From positions 1 to 64,000 of the forward strand of contig NZ_BARF01000084.1 of assembly GCF_000367365.1 (NCBI RefSeq): DNA of 64,000 nucleotides. The letters run 5' to 3'. A model generated the notes under the pieces. The model had not been told where the DNA came from and ran no database searches. It worked only from the letters and a program-made list of their open reading frames with translations. Origin of the DNA: Streptomyces prunicolor NBRC 13075. GTDB lineage: Bacteria; Actinomycetota; Actinomycetes; Streptomycetales; Streptomycetaceae. The translations under genes and the position numbers were made by a program. Below are positions 32,900 through 40,678 of this stretch, in pieces; the first letter of the stretch is position 1; every line of letters begins with the position of its first letter.

Positions 32900-34440
32900 A
32901 GGGCTCCACCCACCGCCGCTGCTACTGCCGTGACCCGAAGTCCGGTAAGCCGCTCGGCAAGAACTGCCCCAAGCTCTCCAGCCGCAAGCACGGCTCCTAC
33001 TCCATACGCCAGGAACTCCCGCCGCACGAAGACGGCACCCGCCGCTCCTTCAGCCGCGCCGGCTACGAGTCCCTCAAGGACGCACAGGCGGACCTCGACC
33101 ACGTCCGCTCCCTGCTCGCCCTGGCGGAGAAGGACGACCCGGACAGCCTCCGGCGTCTCGTCGACATGCTGGAGGAGGTCGCGGTCGAGAAGGTGCCGCT
33201 CTCTGCCATCGAGGAGACCCGGCGCCGCCTGAGGGCGGGACTGGCTCTCCGTGGCAGCCTCACCGTCGGCGAGTGGCTCGACCAGTGGTTCGCCGCGAAG
33301 AAACGCCGCAAGACCACGCTCAACGGCTACGCCTCCCACATCCGCGTCCACTTGAAGCCGCGCATCGGGCACGTGCGCCTCGACCGGCTCAACGTCGGTC
33401 ACTTGGTGGAGATGTTCGACGCGATAGCCGACGAGAACGAGGTGATCGCGGCCGAGAACGAAGCCCGCCGCGAGCAGATCGCCCGCTGCAAGCCGAGCAA
33501 GCCCGGTCGCCCGGTGGGAGCCGAGCGGAAGCTGCTCGCGGCCGAGCGGGCCAAGCTGGACGAGATGAAGCCGTTCCGGAAGATCACCGGTCCGGCCAGT
33601 CGTCAGGCGATCCGTCGCACCCTGCGCGCGGCCCTCAACTCCGCGATCGCCCAGCAGCTCATCACCTTCAACCCGGCGTCCCACGTCGAGTTGGAGTCCG
33701 GCAGGCGCCCGAAGCCCCTCCTGTGGACCGATGAGCGCGTCCGGCGATGGCGGGTGACGGGTCAGATCCCCGGCCCGGTCATGGTGTGGACGCCACAGCA
33801 GTTCGGCGCCTTCCTCGACACGGCCGAGCGCGACCGGCTGTACGCGATCTTCCATCTCATGGGCACCCGTGGCCTCCGGCGCGGTGAGGCGGTGGGACAG
33901 GACTGGCACGAGATCGACCTCGACGCCGGCCTCATCACGCCCGCCAAGGAGATCGTGGTGGACGGCTGGGACCCCTACGAGTCGGAACCCAAGACGGACG
34001 GCAGCGCGAACACGATCGCGCTCGACAGCACGACCATCTCCGAACTGCGCGACCACAAAGCCCGCCAGGAGAAGGAGCGCGCACAGTGGGGCGAAGCCTG
34101 GCAGGACACCGGCAAGGTCTTCACGAAGGAAGACGGCTCGTGGCTCCACCCCGGGACGGTCTCCGAGACCTTCCGCCGCATCCTCGCCACGACCGACCTG
34201 CCGCCCATCACCCTGCGGGACCTACGCCACGTCACCGCGACGCTCACGCACGGCGGTGGCGGTGACATCCACACGGTGAAGGAGACGCTGCGGCACTCCA
34301 CCATCACGCTGACCTCGGACACGTACACGAGCCTGCTGCCTGAGCTGGACCGTGAGATCGCCGAGAAGGCAGCAAAGTTGATCCCCAGGTCGCGTCCGGC
34401 CGCTAATGATTCGGCCGCTCAAGTCGCGCGCAATGCGTAG
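32896..34440 (+). CDS. int: Tyrosine recombinase/integrase of the mobilizable element
   Basis: 514 aa, TTG start with GGAGGAA 5 nt upstream. The N-terminal 60 residues carry a Cys/His-rich arm (RRCYCRDPKSGKPLGKNCPK) typical of actinobacterial ICE integrases, then a core-binding domain. Catalytic residues: Arg in HLMGTRGLRRGEAVGQDW, His/Arg in ITLRDLRHVTATLTHGGGGD, His in LRHSTITLTSD and nucleophile Tyr in DTYTSLLPEL. It should recombine the element into its att site. It is a clear paralogue of the second integrase at 37055-38644. Confidence 0.93.
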   Translation: MKGSTHRRCYCRDPKSGKPLGKNCPKLSSRKHGSYSIRQELPPHEDGTRRSFSRAGYESLKDAQADLDHVRSLLALAEKDDPDSLRRLVDMLEEVAVEKVPLSAIEETRRRLRAGLALRGSLTVGEWLDQWFAAKKRRKTTLNGYASHIRVHLKPRIGHVRLDRLNVGHLVEMFDAIADENEVIAAENEARREQIARCKPSKPGRPVGAERKLLAAERAKLDEMKPFRKITGPASRQAIRRTLRAALNSAIAQQLITFNPASHVELESGRRPKPLLWTDERVRRWRVTGQIPGPVMVWTPQQFGAFLDTAERDRLYAIFHLMGTRGLRRGEAVGQDWHEIDLDAGLITPAKEIVVDGWDPYESEPKTDGSANTIALDSTTISELRDHKARQEKERAQWGEAWQDTGKVFTKEDGSWLHPGTVSETFRRILATTDLPPITLRDLRHVTATLTHGGGGDIHTVKETLRHSTITLTSDTYTSLLPELDREIAEKAAKLIPRSRPAANDSAAQVARNA

Positions 34441-34571
34441 GTCACAGTCACATCCGCTAAGGCAGGCCGAGGCTGCGGGCACCGACACGAGGAGGCTCAT
34501 CCTGTACGCGGGTCGAAACAGCACCCGCGTACAGGCCGAAGTCCATCGGGCCCTTATGGAGACGAGGGAAT

Positions 34572-34775
34572 TTAGTCCCGCTCCCGCAGTCTGCCCCTCA
34601 TAGCGGCGCGCTTCCGCCGATGCTCCCACCAAGCCACCCACCACAGATAGCGATATCGGGATTGCTTTGGCATGAGTAGCCGTACCAAAGCCAGCGGCAG
34701 GAAGAAGAGAAAAACGATAAGTAGGAATGCCCACCACGGCATCCCTTCGGTCGCACTCTGAGGGATCTCAATCAT
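34572..34775 (-). CDS. Small membrane protein, unknown
   Basis: 67 aa. One hydrophobic segment (MPWWAFLLIVFLFFLPLALV) is followed by a basic tail (EHRRKRAAMRGRLRERD), so it is probably a single-pass inner membrane protein with a cytoplasmic C terminus. GC is clearly lower than in neighbouring genes, suggesting recent arrival. The function is not recognisable. It lies downstream of the 285-aa gene on the same strand. Confidence 0.6.
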   Translation of the reverse strand: MIEIPQSATEGMPWWAFLLIVFLFFLPLALVRLLMPKQSRYRYLWWVAWWEHRRKRAAMRGRLRERD

Positions 34776-34828
34776 GATTCAACGACTCTCCGTATGGGAA
34801 GGTTGATCGACTCGGCCATCCGGTCCGA

Positions 34829-35686
34829 TCAGCGTCGAATCTTGAGTACCGATCCCTTCAGGGTTACCTCATATCCGTGCCGCCGGGTAGAGATTTTCGC
34901 ATCGCGCACCCCGATCACGGGGTCAGTCAGTGCGAGCGCAACATCCTGCGCGTAGGGATATCCCGTCCATTGCGCTGCCCACTCGTCGCCCTCCCCCCAG
35001 AGTCGCCGCTGGGGGTCGTCGTACCCCTCAACCTCCGTATGCCCCATACGCTCCAGCGGGTCCCAATACCAGTTACCCGTGGCCCAGCGCCGGCCCGGGT
35101 CAGTCATAGACATCCTCACAGCAATGCTGGCTAGCAGGGTTTGAGCATCAGCGGTCATGACTGGTAGTGCCTCGCAGAGACGCTTCTCCTCCGGCAGCAA
35201 GGGGGTATCGAGCGACAGCATTCGACGATCGGTGTCGCTCAATCGTCCAACCACTTTACCGTTTGGATCGTCAGTGACTACCAGTTCCCCACCTGTCGGA
35301 ACATGCTCCAACACGTAGCAAGAACCGAACACTCCACCCCTAAGACGCATACCTGGAACCCGCAGGTAATCTTCACTGTCCGGGACGAGATACTGCGCAA
35401 CGTTCATCGGGGCGTCCGCGATAAAGATCAAACGGTTCCAACGCGGCGAAACCTTGATCGTATACCACGTCAGGGTGTTGATCGTCCATTTCTTCGGCGA
35501 TGCACCCTCGTCGCCTCGATTGAACAGGCCAAGGGCTAGCATTGCATTCAACTGACGCTGTTGCGGTGCGAAAGAATCCAAGCCGTGCGAACGATCGTTG
35601 GGGATTCCCGCAAGTGCCGCTTTATACAGCTCACCCGAGTACTTCATACGGGAGCGTGCGGCCTGCTTTTTCACTGAATTTGACAC
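34829..35686 (-). CDS. Hypothetical protein, low-GC cargo gene
   Basis: 285 aa, GTG start. No family is recognised. It appears globular, with a central beta-rich part (INTLTWYTIKVSPRWNRLIF, then GSCYVLEHVPTGGELVVTDD) and no signal peptide or membrane segment. Base composition is lower in GC than the flanking integrases. With the small membrane protein it forms a two-gene cargo unit between the integrase and the right end of the element, a typical site for defence or conversion genes, but nothing in the sequence proves that. Confidence 0.7.
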   Translation of the reverse strand: MSNSVKKQAARSRMKYSGELYKAALAGIPNDRSHGLDSFAPQQRQLNAMLALGLFNRGDEGASPKKWTINTLTWYTIKVSPRWNRLIFIADAPMNVAQYLVPDSEDYLRVPGMRLRGGVFGSCYVLEHVPTGGELVVTDDPNGKVVGRLSDTDRRMLSLDTPLLPEEKRLCEALPVMTADAQTLLASIAVRMSMTDPGRRWATGNWYWDPLERMGHTEVEGYDDPQRRLWGEGDEWAAQWTGYPYAQDVALALTDPVIGVRDAKISTRRHGYEVTLKGSVLKIRR

Positions 35687-36107
35687 GCAAAAACCTCACT
35701 CGCCCCCGGTAGCGTTTGAGTGGCACGCCAAAACAGATGCTTCCTGCACCGCTTCCACAGAGTGAGTGCACTAACACCCGTGAGACGGCGATTGCAGTAC
35801 CGGGCCCGCACGCCGGAGCTCCTGGGCCTCTGCGCCCAGTCGACAAAGGTCGATGGCGGGCAGGGTACCTCAGTCGGAGCCCTCCCGCGCAACTCCCCTT
35901 CCGCTACAGCGAGATGAGGTCGACTGCGACGGTCAGTCACCCCTCCTGCGTGGCATCTGCTCAAGCCATCGGCCCGGAGGGGCGAAGTGATCACGAACGC
36001 ACAGCGAGCTAGAACCGCGCCTCGGCGTCCCGCCTGATCGCTAGCAGATCTCCATGTTCTGGGCCATTTCCACCCCCTCTGGCGAGCACGGGCGTCATGC
36101 TCGGTCC
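35687..36107. other. Intergenic region, 421 bp
   Basis: It separates the divergent cargo genes and should contain their promoters. I see no RNA gene, no repeat of note and no coding frame with Streptomyces-like codon bias. Confidence 0.5.
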
Positions 36108-36608
36108 ATGGGACGAAACAGCAAGCGCCGCCGGAGCGCACGAGCTGCCAAGGCGGGGCGCGATGTCAGGCCGGACCTCTCCGAGATCTCCCGTGTCCGG
36201 ACCGCGAAGCGCCTGCGCGCAGATATAGCAACGTGGATGGAGAACCCTTCCAAGGGGCCGGGGGCCTCGTTCATCGAGGGTGAGCACCCTTCAGATCCCA
36301 CCGCGGTGTGGGCGATCCTGATGGGCTGGCTTGTCGCGGCACGGGAGCAGATCACCGAGGACCAGGCGCGCGACGCCGTCACGTGGGTCTCCGACAGCCT
36401 GGGAATCAATCACGATGACCTCGTCCAAGCGGCAGGGTTCATCGGCCATCCGGACGCGCCGAATCTGACGCTCAACGAAGGGATCGAGCACTACGGAGGC
36501 AACCCGATCACGTTCACCCTGTACATGGTGATGCTCTGCGGTGGCCTGGTTGCGACGGTTGGCGACGCCGATCCGGATTGGCTCAAGCAGTTCGATCTGA
36601 CGGCATGA
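36108..36608 (+). CDS. Hypothetical protein
   Basis: 166 aa starting MGRNSKRRRSARAAKAGRDV. The first 30 residues are strongly basic; the rest is mixed helical, with a hydrophobic C-terminal stretch (PITFTLYMVMLCGGLVATVG). No family is recognised. It is the last gene before the right-end repeats of the element. Confidence 0.7.
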   Translation: MGRNSKRRRSARAAKAGRDVRPDLSEISRVRTAKRLRADIATWMENPSKGPGASFIEGEHPSDPTAVWAILMGWLVAAREQITEDQARDAVTWVSDSLGINHDDLVQAAGFIGHPDAPNLTLNEGIEHYGGNPITFTLYMVMLCGGLVATVGDADPDWLKQFDLTA

Positions 36609-36647
36609 CCAAGTCTGAGGCTCTCCCAGCGGAGCGTCCCCGGCACA

Positions 36648-36664
36648 TCCGCTCACGCATCGCT
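36648..36664. repeat. Repeat B, right copy
   Basis: The 17-bp TCCGCTCACGCATCGCT matches 25900-25916 exactly. It lies 55 bp inside the right copy of repeat A. Confidence 0.5.
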
Positions 36665-36687
36665 CACGCAGACCCCCGAAAACACCA

Positions 36688-36723
36688 CAGCGTCCGAGTC
36701 GACCGAAGCCGACCCGGACGCTG
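36688..36723 (-). terminator. tRNA-Lys terminator hairpin
   Basis: CAGCGTCCG pairs with CGGACGCTG, with an inner GTCG/CGAC stem. On the minus strand it lies 40-75 nt after the tRNA 3' end and is followed by a TGTTTT run. Its distal GCTG is the start of repeat A, mirroring the arrangement at the arsM terminator. Confidence 0.6.
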
Positions 36724-36736
36724 CGTAGCAGGTCAG
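36720..36736. repeat. Repeat A, right copy (candidate att site)
   Basis: GCTGCGTAGCAGGTCAG, identical to 25781-25797, ends 26 bp from the 3' end of tRNA-Lys. A partial copy (GCAGGTCAGA) also occurs at about 36892. Confidence 0.6.
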
Positions 36737-36762
36737 AAGGGGTTTCCCTCCCCCTGCACCGG

Positions 36763-36835
36763 TAGACCCTGTGGGACTCGAACCCACAACCAATGGATTA
36801 AAAGTCCAGCGCTCTGCCAATTGAGCTAAGGGTCT
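36763..36835 (-). tRNA. tRNA-Lys (TTT)
   Basis: The 73-nt minus-strand gene has acceptor stem AGACCCT/AGGGTCT, D-arm GCTCAATTGGCAGAGC, anticodon loop CTTTTAA (anticodon TTT) and T-arm GTGGGTTCGAGTCCCAC. CCA is not encoded. The 3' end faces the relaxase-bearing element and the 5' end faces the second integrase. Confidence 0.96.
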
Positions 36836-37000
36836 TCGTGCTCACGTATTCTGCCAGTCCTTCCCGGACGACGCCAGAAACCCCCGAACCTCGCAGGTCA
36901 GACGGGTGATGCGCGCCCTCTCGCCCGACGCGATTCGACGCTTCTTATCGATCTTTCCCGGGGCTCACCGGAACTTCCGAGCGAGCCACGAGCGAGCCAA

Positions 37001-37032
37001 AAGGGCCCCGCCACCAGGTGGTCAGGGCCCTT
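37001..37032 (-). terminator. Terminator of the second integrase gene
   Basis: Nested stems AAGGGCCC/GGGCCCTT and CCACC/GGTGG lie 23 nt past the integrase stop codon on the minus strand. Confidence 0.65.
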
Positions 37033-37054
37033 CGTGCTGTCCTCGCGGACCACG

Positions 37055-38644
37055 TTACTCCTTCACTGAGGCCGCCTTCGGCGTGCGCCGCCGCGCTCGA
37101 GGAACGGCCGCGGCGGACGCCTCGACGAGCTTCTCTTCGTACTCGGCGAAGAGCGGCGTGTAGGTGTCCGCCGTCAGCACGATGGTGCTGTGCCGTAGCT
37201 TCTTCGACGCGTCGTGGATGTCGCCGCCGCCAGCCTTCACCAGGCCGGCCGCGCAGTGCCGCAGATCCCGGAGATTGATCGGCGGCAGCCCTGCCCGGTG
37301 CATGATCCTGTCGAACTCGCGGCTCACCACGTCCGGGTGGAGCCAGGAGCCGTCTTCCGCCGTCCAGATCTTCCCGGTGTCGAGCCAGTCGTACGCCTCC
37401 TCGCCGCGCTCCCGCTTCTCGGCGGCCTGCGCGTTCCACGCCTTCCGCTCGGCGCGCTGCTGCCTCCTGCGGTCCTTCAGCACCTGGACGGTCTCGCGGT
37501 CGACGACGACGGCCGCCATCGACTGGTCCGTCTTGGGAGCCGTCTCGATCAGCTGCGATCCGTCCATCACGATCTCTTCGAGCACGTCCAGCCGGGGCGG
37601 CCGGCCGTCGAGGTGCGCGTTGTCCCAACCGGCGCCGACAGCCTCACCGCGGCGAAGCCCGTGGTGCCCGATCACGTGATAGATCGAATACAGGCGATGC
37701 CCTTCGGCGGCGTCCAGGAACTCGCCCAGTTGCTGGGGTGTCCACACCATGACCGGGCTCGGGATGTCGCCCGTCTCCCGCCACCGTGCCACGCGCTCGG
37801 GCGTCCACAGCAGACCCGTGGGCCGGGCCGCCGCGTCAAGCTCGACGTGCGCGGCAGCGTTGAAGGTGATCATCTGCTGAGCGATCGCCGCGTTGAGGGC
37901 GGTCCGCAGTGTGCGCCGGATCGCCTGTCGTGTGGCTGGGCCGTTGGCTTTCCGGTACGGCTTCATCTCGGCGAGCTTCGCCCGCTCGGCCGCCAGGCGC
38001 TCGCGCTCCTTCACGGGTGGCCGGCCGGGCTTCCCCCATCTCGCCCGCCGCTCCTGCTCGCGCCGCGCCTGGTTCTCCGCGCGGATCACATCGGACTCGT
38101 CGGCGATCTTGGCGAACATGTCGGCCAGGTGCCCGACGGCGATCCGGTCGAGGCGGAGGTGCCCGATCTTGGGCTTCAGGTGGTAGCGGATTTGCGACTG
38201 ATACCCGCGGCTCGTCGTCGGCCGCGTCTTCTTGCCAGCCATCCACCGATCGAGCCAGTCGCCGAGGATGGTCTTCCCGTCGAGCGGCACGCCGACGCCG
38301 AGCTTCCGGGACACCTCGGCCGGATCCGGTAGAGGCTCGCGGCTGCCGCTGAGTTCGGCCAGGAGGTCACTGACGCGGCGGACTGCGTCCTCGTCGTCTC
38401 CGGCGAGGTCGAGGATCGCGCGCACCTTGTCCAGGTCGCTCTGCGCGTCCTTGACCGTCGGGTAGCCGGTGCGGCGGAAGATCCGGCGCGTGCCGTCCTC
38501 GCCTGGCGGTATCTCCTGCTGTAGCTGATAGGTGCCGTGGCTCCGTTTCGCGAGCTGCGGGCACGACTTGCCGAGCCGTTTCCGGTTCCCGTCTCGGCAG
38601 TTGCAGCGCCGCGTGATGCTGCCCGCTCGCCGCGTTCCTGACAT
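37055..38644 (-). CDS. int: Tyrosine recombinase/integrase of the second element (probable prophage)
   Basis: 529 aa. Cys-rich N-terminal arm (RRCNCRDGNRKRLGKSCPQL), SAM-like core-binding domain, then the catalytic domain with Arg in IGHHGLRRGEAVGAGW, His-x-x-Arg in INLRDLRHCAAGLVKAGGGD, His in LRHSTIVLTAD and Tyr in DTYTPLFAEYEE. It resembles the integrase at 32896-34440 in every domain, so the two elements have related recombination modules. It is transcribed away from a divergent excisionase. The phage structural genes beyond 51 kb are probably part of the same element. Confidence 0.93.
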   Translation of the reverse strand: MSGTRRAGSITRRCNCRDGNRKRLGKSCPQLAKRSHGTYQLQQEIPPGEDGTRRIFRRTGYPTVKDAQSDLDKVRAILDLAGDDEDAVRRVSDLLAELSGSREPLPDPAEVSRKLGVGVPLDGKTILGDWLDRWMAGKKTRPTTSRGYQSQIRYHLKPKIGHLRLDRIAVGHLADMFAKIADESDVIRAENQARREQERRARWGKPGRPPVKERERLAAERAKLAEMKPYRKANGPATRQAIRRTLRTALNAAIAQQMITFNAAAHVELDAAARPTGLLWTPERVARWRETGDIPSPVMVWTPQQLGEFLDAAEGHRLYSIYHVIGHHGLRRGEAVGAGWDNAHLDGRPPRLDVLEEIVMDGSQLIETAPKTDQSMAAVVVDRETVQVLKDRRRQQRAERKAWNAQAAEKRERGEEAYDWLDTGKIWTAEDGSWLHPDVVSREFDRIMHRAGLPPINLRDLRHCAAGLVKAGGGDIHDASKKLRHSTIVLTADTYTPLFAEYEEKLVEASAAAVPRARRRTPKAASVKE

Positions 38645-38662
38645 GCGCGTCCTCCGCCATCA

Positions 38663-38770
38663 GTGCGCACTACGCACGCGTTTCGTTGGTGACTCTTCGC
38701 GGAAAGCTACGTCGCTTGTTGATTCTTTTCAACCCATGCCATAACGTGCGCAGTGCTGCGCAGTACGCAC
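38663..38770. promoter_or_regulatory. Divergent int/xis control region
   Basis: GTGCG-CACTA-CGCAC (38663-38677) and GTGCGCAGT-GC-TGCGCAGT followed by ACGCAC (38746-38770) share the half-site GTGCGCA(C/G)T. A promoter-like pair TTGTTG (38716-38721) and CATAAC (38740-38745), 18 bp apart, points toward the excisionase gene, placing the second operator over its transcription start. Confidence 0.5.
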
Positions 38771-38799
38771 GGACGAAACCTTGTACGGGAGTTGGCGAC

Positions 38800-39051
38800 A
38801 TGGCCCTTGAGGCGAGCACGGAGCCCCTGGGGCTCACTGTCGGCGATCTACTGAACCTTCCGCCGACGACCGACATAGTGACGGCCGGGAAGGCATTCGG
38901 GATGGGCAGTACAAAGGCCTACCAGCTCGCCAAGGCCGGCCAGTTCCCATGCAAGGTCGTCAGGCCCGGCGGCTCTTACCGCGTCGTCACCGCCGACATG
39001 CTCCGCGTCCTCTGCGTCCCGGAGAGCACCGAGGACGCTGTGGCGGCGTGA
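38800..39051 (+). CDS. xis: Excisionase-like HTH DNA-binding protein
   Basis: 83 aa, ATG with GGGAG 8 nt upstream. The HTH reads AFGMGSTKAYQLAKAGQFPC then KVVRPGGSYRVVTADMLRVL, the same pattern as the protein at 31882-32121. It is divergent from its integrase across a region with two palindromes. Confidence 0.85.
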   Translation: MALEASTEPLGLTVGDLLNLPPTTDIVTAGKAFGMGSTKAYQLAKAGQFPCKVVRPGGSYRVVTADMLRVLCVPESTEDAVAA

Positions 39052-39167
39052 CCTCCGACCTGTAGACCACTCTCCATCCCCCCCACCAGCGGGCCCGGCC
39101 TCCCCTCCCCCCCCAGAGGCCGGGCCCGCTTCCATACCAGCTCAGGAGCGGCGGAACACCTCGGTGC

Positions 39168-39476
39168 TCACAGATCGCGGGCGGCGATCCGCTTCATGTG
39201 GTGATCGAAGACGGCCGCGGCCTCCGGGTTGAGCCGAGCGAGGGTGACCATGCCGGTGACGATGACGTCGCACACCTCAGCCTCGACGTCCTGCCACGAA
39301 TGCGATACGCCCTTGCGCGGGTTCTGGCCGGTCGCGCCGATGACGGCCTCGGCGACCTCCCCCGCTTCCTCCTGGATCTTGAGGACCTGGAGGAGGCGGC
39401 GCTGCTCGACGGGCAAGGTGCTGTGTTCCTCGAAGCGAGCGGCGAGGCGGGCGATGGTGTCCCAGGTGCTTTCCAT
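39168..39476 (-). CDS. MazG-like NTP pyrophosphohydrolase family protein
   Basis: 102 aa starting MESTWDTIARLAARFEEHST; an upstream in-frame extension looks non-coding. It has the all-alpha MazG-like pattern EEAGEVAEAVIGATGQNP and EAEVCDVIVTGMVTLARLNP (EExxE ... ExxD metal ligands). Such small proteins hydrolyse nucleoside triphosphates and are frequent on phages. It lies beyond the terminator of the graspetide operon, so it is probably a separate transcript. The short GC-rich gap from 39052 to 39167 shows nothing. Confidence 0.75.
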   Translation of the reverse strand: MESTWDTIARLAARFEEHSTLPVEQRRLLQVLKIQEEAGEVAEAVIGATGQNPRKGVSHSWQDVEAEVCDVIVTGMVTLARLNPEAAAVFDHHMKRIAARDL

Positions 39477-39510
39477 GCAGGTCCGTTCCTTGTCTCGTAC
39501 AGGATGAGCG

Positions 39511-39544
39511 AGGCGCCCGTCCCCACGTGTGGGGACGGGCGCCT
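39511..39544 (-). terminator. Terminator of the graspetide operon
   Basis: A 15-bp perfect stem (AGGCGCCCGTCCCCA with TGGGGACGGGCGCCT) and a CGTG loop lie 7 nt after the tgmC stop on the minus strand. Confidence 0.85.
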
Positions 39545-39550
39545 GGGAGG

Positions 39551-40678
39551 TCAGGCCGGAAGTTGCCAAGCGGGTCCGTCTGGCTGTCCGAGCCAGACTC
39601 GTTGAGTGCCGTCGGCCTCCACGGTCATGCCGAAGTCGGACTGTGAGGGCGCCCCGGCGTCCTGCCAGACGGTGAGGGCGTCCTCGACCGCGTCCCACAA
39701 GCGCAGAGGGCCGTGCTGGTGTACCTGCCAGCCGTTGCCTTCCGGCTCGGTCCATGCCTGCGAACCGGTGGCGACGTCGACGAGGATCACACCGTCGCCG
39801 GTGGTCATGAGCTCGGCTGAGGGTGCGGCGAGTTGGGCGAGGAACTGCCCCGTCCAGTCGTCAAGCAGGCCTGGGTCCAGGCGGGCGGGGCGGGCCTGTC
39901 CCGACTGCTGGTAGAAGGTGGGCCGTGGCGGTCGTTCGTGGGGGCGGGCGAGCATGTAGCCGATCTGGTCCCCGACGAAGCGGCCGGTGGCGGTGCCGTC
40001 GTCCTGGACGGTGAGGCGGATGAGCCCGGAGGCGAGCATCCACCCGCTGATGGTGGTGGTGATGGTTCCGCCGTCGCGGAGTTGGTACATCCAGGCAGGG
40101 GGAATGTGCCGGACAGCGCAGGTCGCAACGATCGCGTCGTATTCGGCACCGTCCTTGTGCCCGGCGAGTCCGTCCCCAGTGACGAGCGTTGGCGCGTATC
40201 CGGCGGCGTGGATGTGGTCGGCCGCCGTCGCAGCAAGGTGCGGGTCGTACTCAATGGAGTACACGTTCTTGTCGCCGAGGCCGTGGCAGAGGATGGCGGT
40301 GGAGTAGCCGGTGCCGGTACCGATCTCCAGGACCTTGTCACCTTCGCGGACGCCTGCGAGGTCGAGCATGCGCACGATCAGCGAGGGCAGGGTGCTGGAC
40401 GATGTGGGTCGGCCGGTCATCGGCCCGGATGCGTCCGCGGCGGCGATGCCGTCGATCTGGGTGACCCACGTGGCGTCTTGGTAGACCAGGTGAAGCCATT
40501 CGTCCTCGCCGGCGGTGTGGCGGTGTACGGGCTCCCACTGGGTGCCGGACGGGCGGAACACCGTGTCATCGAGGAAGAGTTCACGGGGCACGGCTTCAAG
40601 CGCCGTACGCCATGCGGGGTCTTCCACACGGATGGCTTCGGCGAGGGAGCGGCGGAGCTGGGCCGGGTCGGCGGTCAT
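39551..40678 (-). CDS. tgmC: PIMT-like methyltransferase of a graspetide cluster
   Basis: 375 aa from the ATG at 40678, overlapping the tgmB stop as ATGA. Residues 60-230 are a protein-L-isoaspartate O-methyltransferase-like domain: GRPTSSSTLPSLIVRMLDLA, SAM motif I VLEIGTGTGYSTAIL, VYSIEYDPHLAATAADHIHA and DAIVATCAVRHIPPAW. The extra C-terminal region (about 140 residues, WTGQFLAQLAAP to the end) is characteristic of the ATP-grasp-associated family. In fuscimiditide-type pathways such enzymes methylate an Asp of the ester-linked peptide, which then forms an aspartimide. Same role inferred here. Confidence 0.88.
   Translation of the reverse strand: MTADPAQLRRSLAEAIRVEDPAWRTALEAVPRELFLDDTVFRPSGTQWEPVHRHTAGEDEWLHLVYQDATWVTQIDGIAAADASGPMTGRPTSSSTLPSLIVRMLDLAGVREGDKVLEIGTGTGYSTAILCHGLGDKNVYSIEYDPHLAATAADHIHAAGYAPTLVTGDGLAGHKDGAEYDAIVATCAVRHIPPAWMYQLRDGGTITTTISGWMLASGLIRLTVQDDGTATGRFVGDQIGYMLARPHERPPRPTFYQQSGQARPARLDPGLLDDWTGQFLAQLAAPSAELMTTGDGVILVDVATGSQAWTEPEGNGWQVHQHGPLRLWDAVEDALTVWQDAGAPSQSDFGMTVEADGTQRVWLGQPDGPAWQLPA

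Noticed and set aside
36763..36835. tRNA-Lys as the insertion site of the phage-bearing element at 37-64 kb
   Set aside because: That element lies at the 5' side of the tRNA, whereas tRNA-targeting elements normally restore the 3' end. The repeats near the 3' side instead bracket the relaxase-bearing element. The true att site of the phage-bearing element remains unknown.
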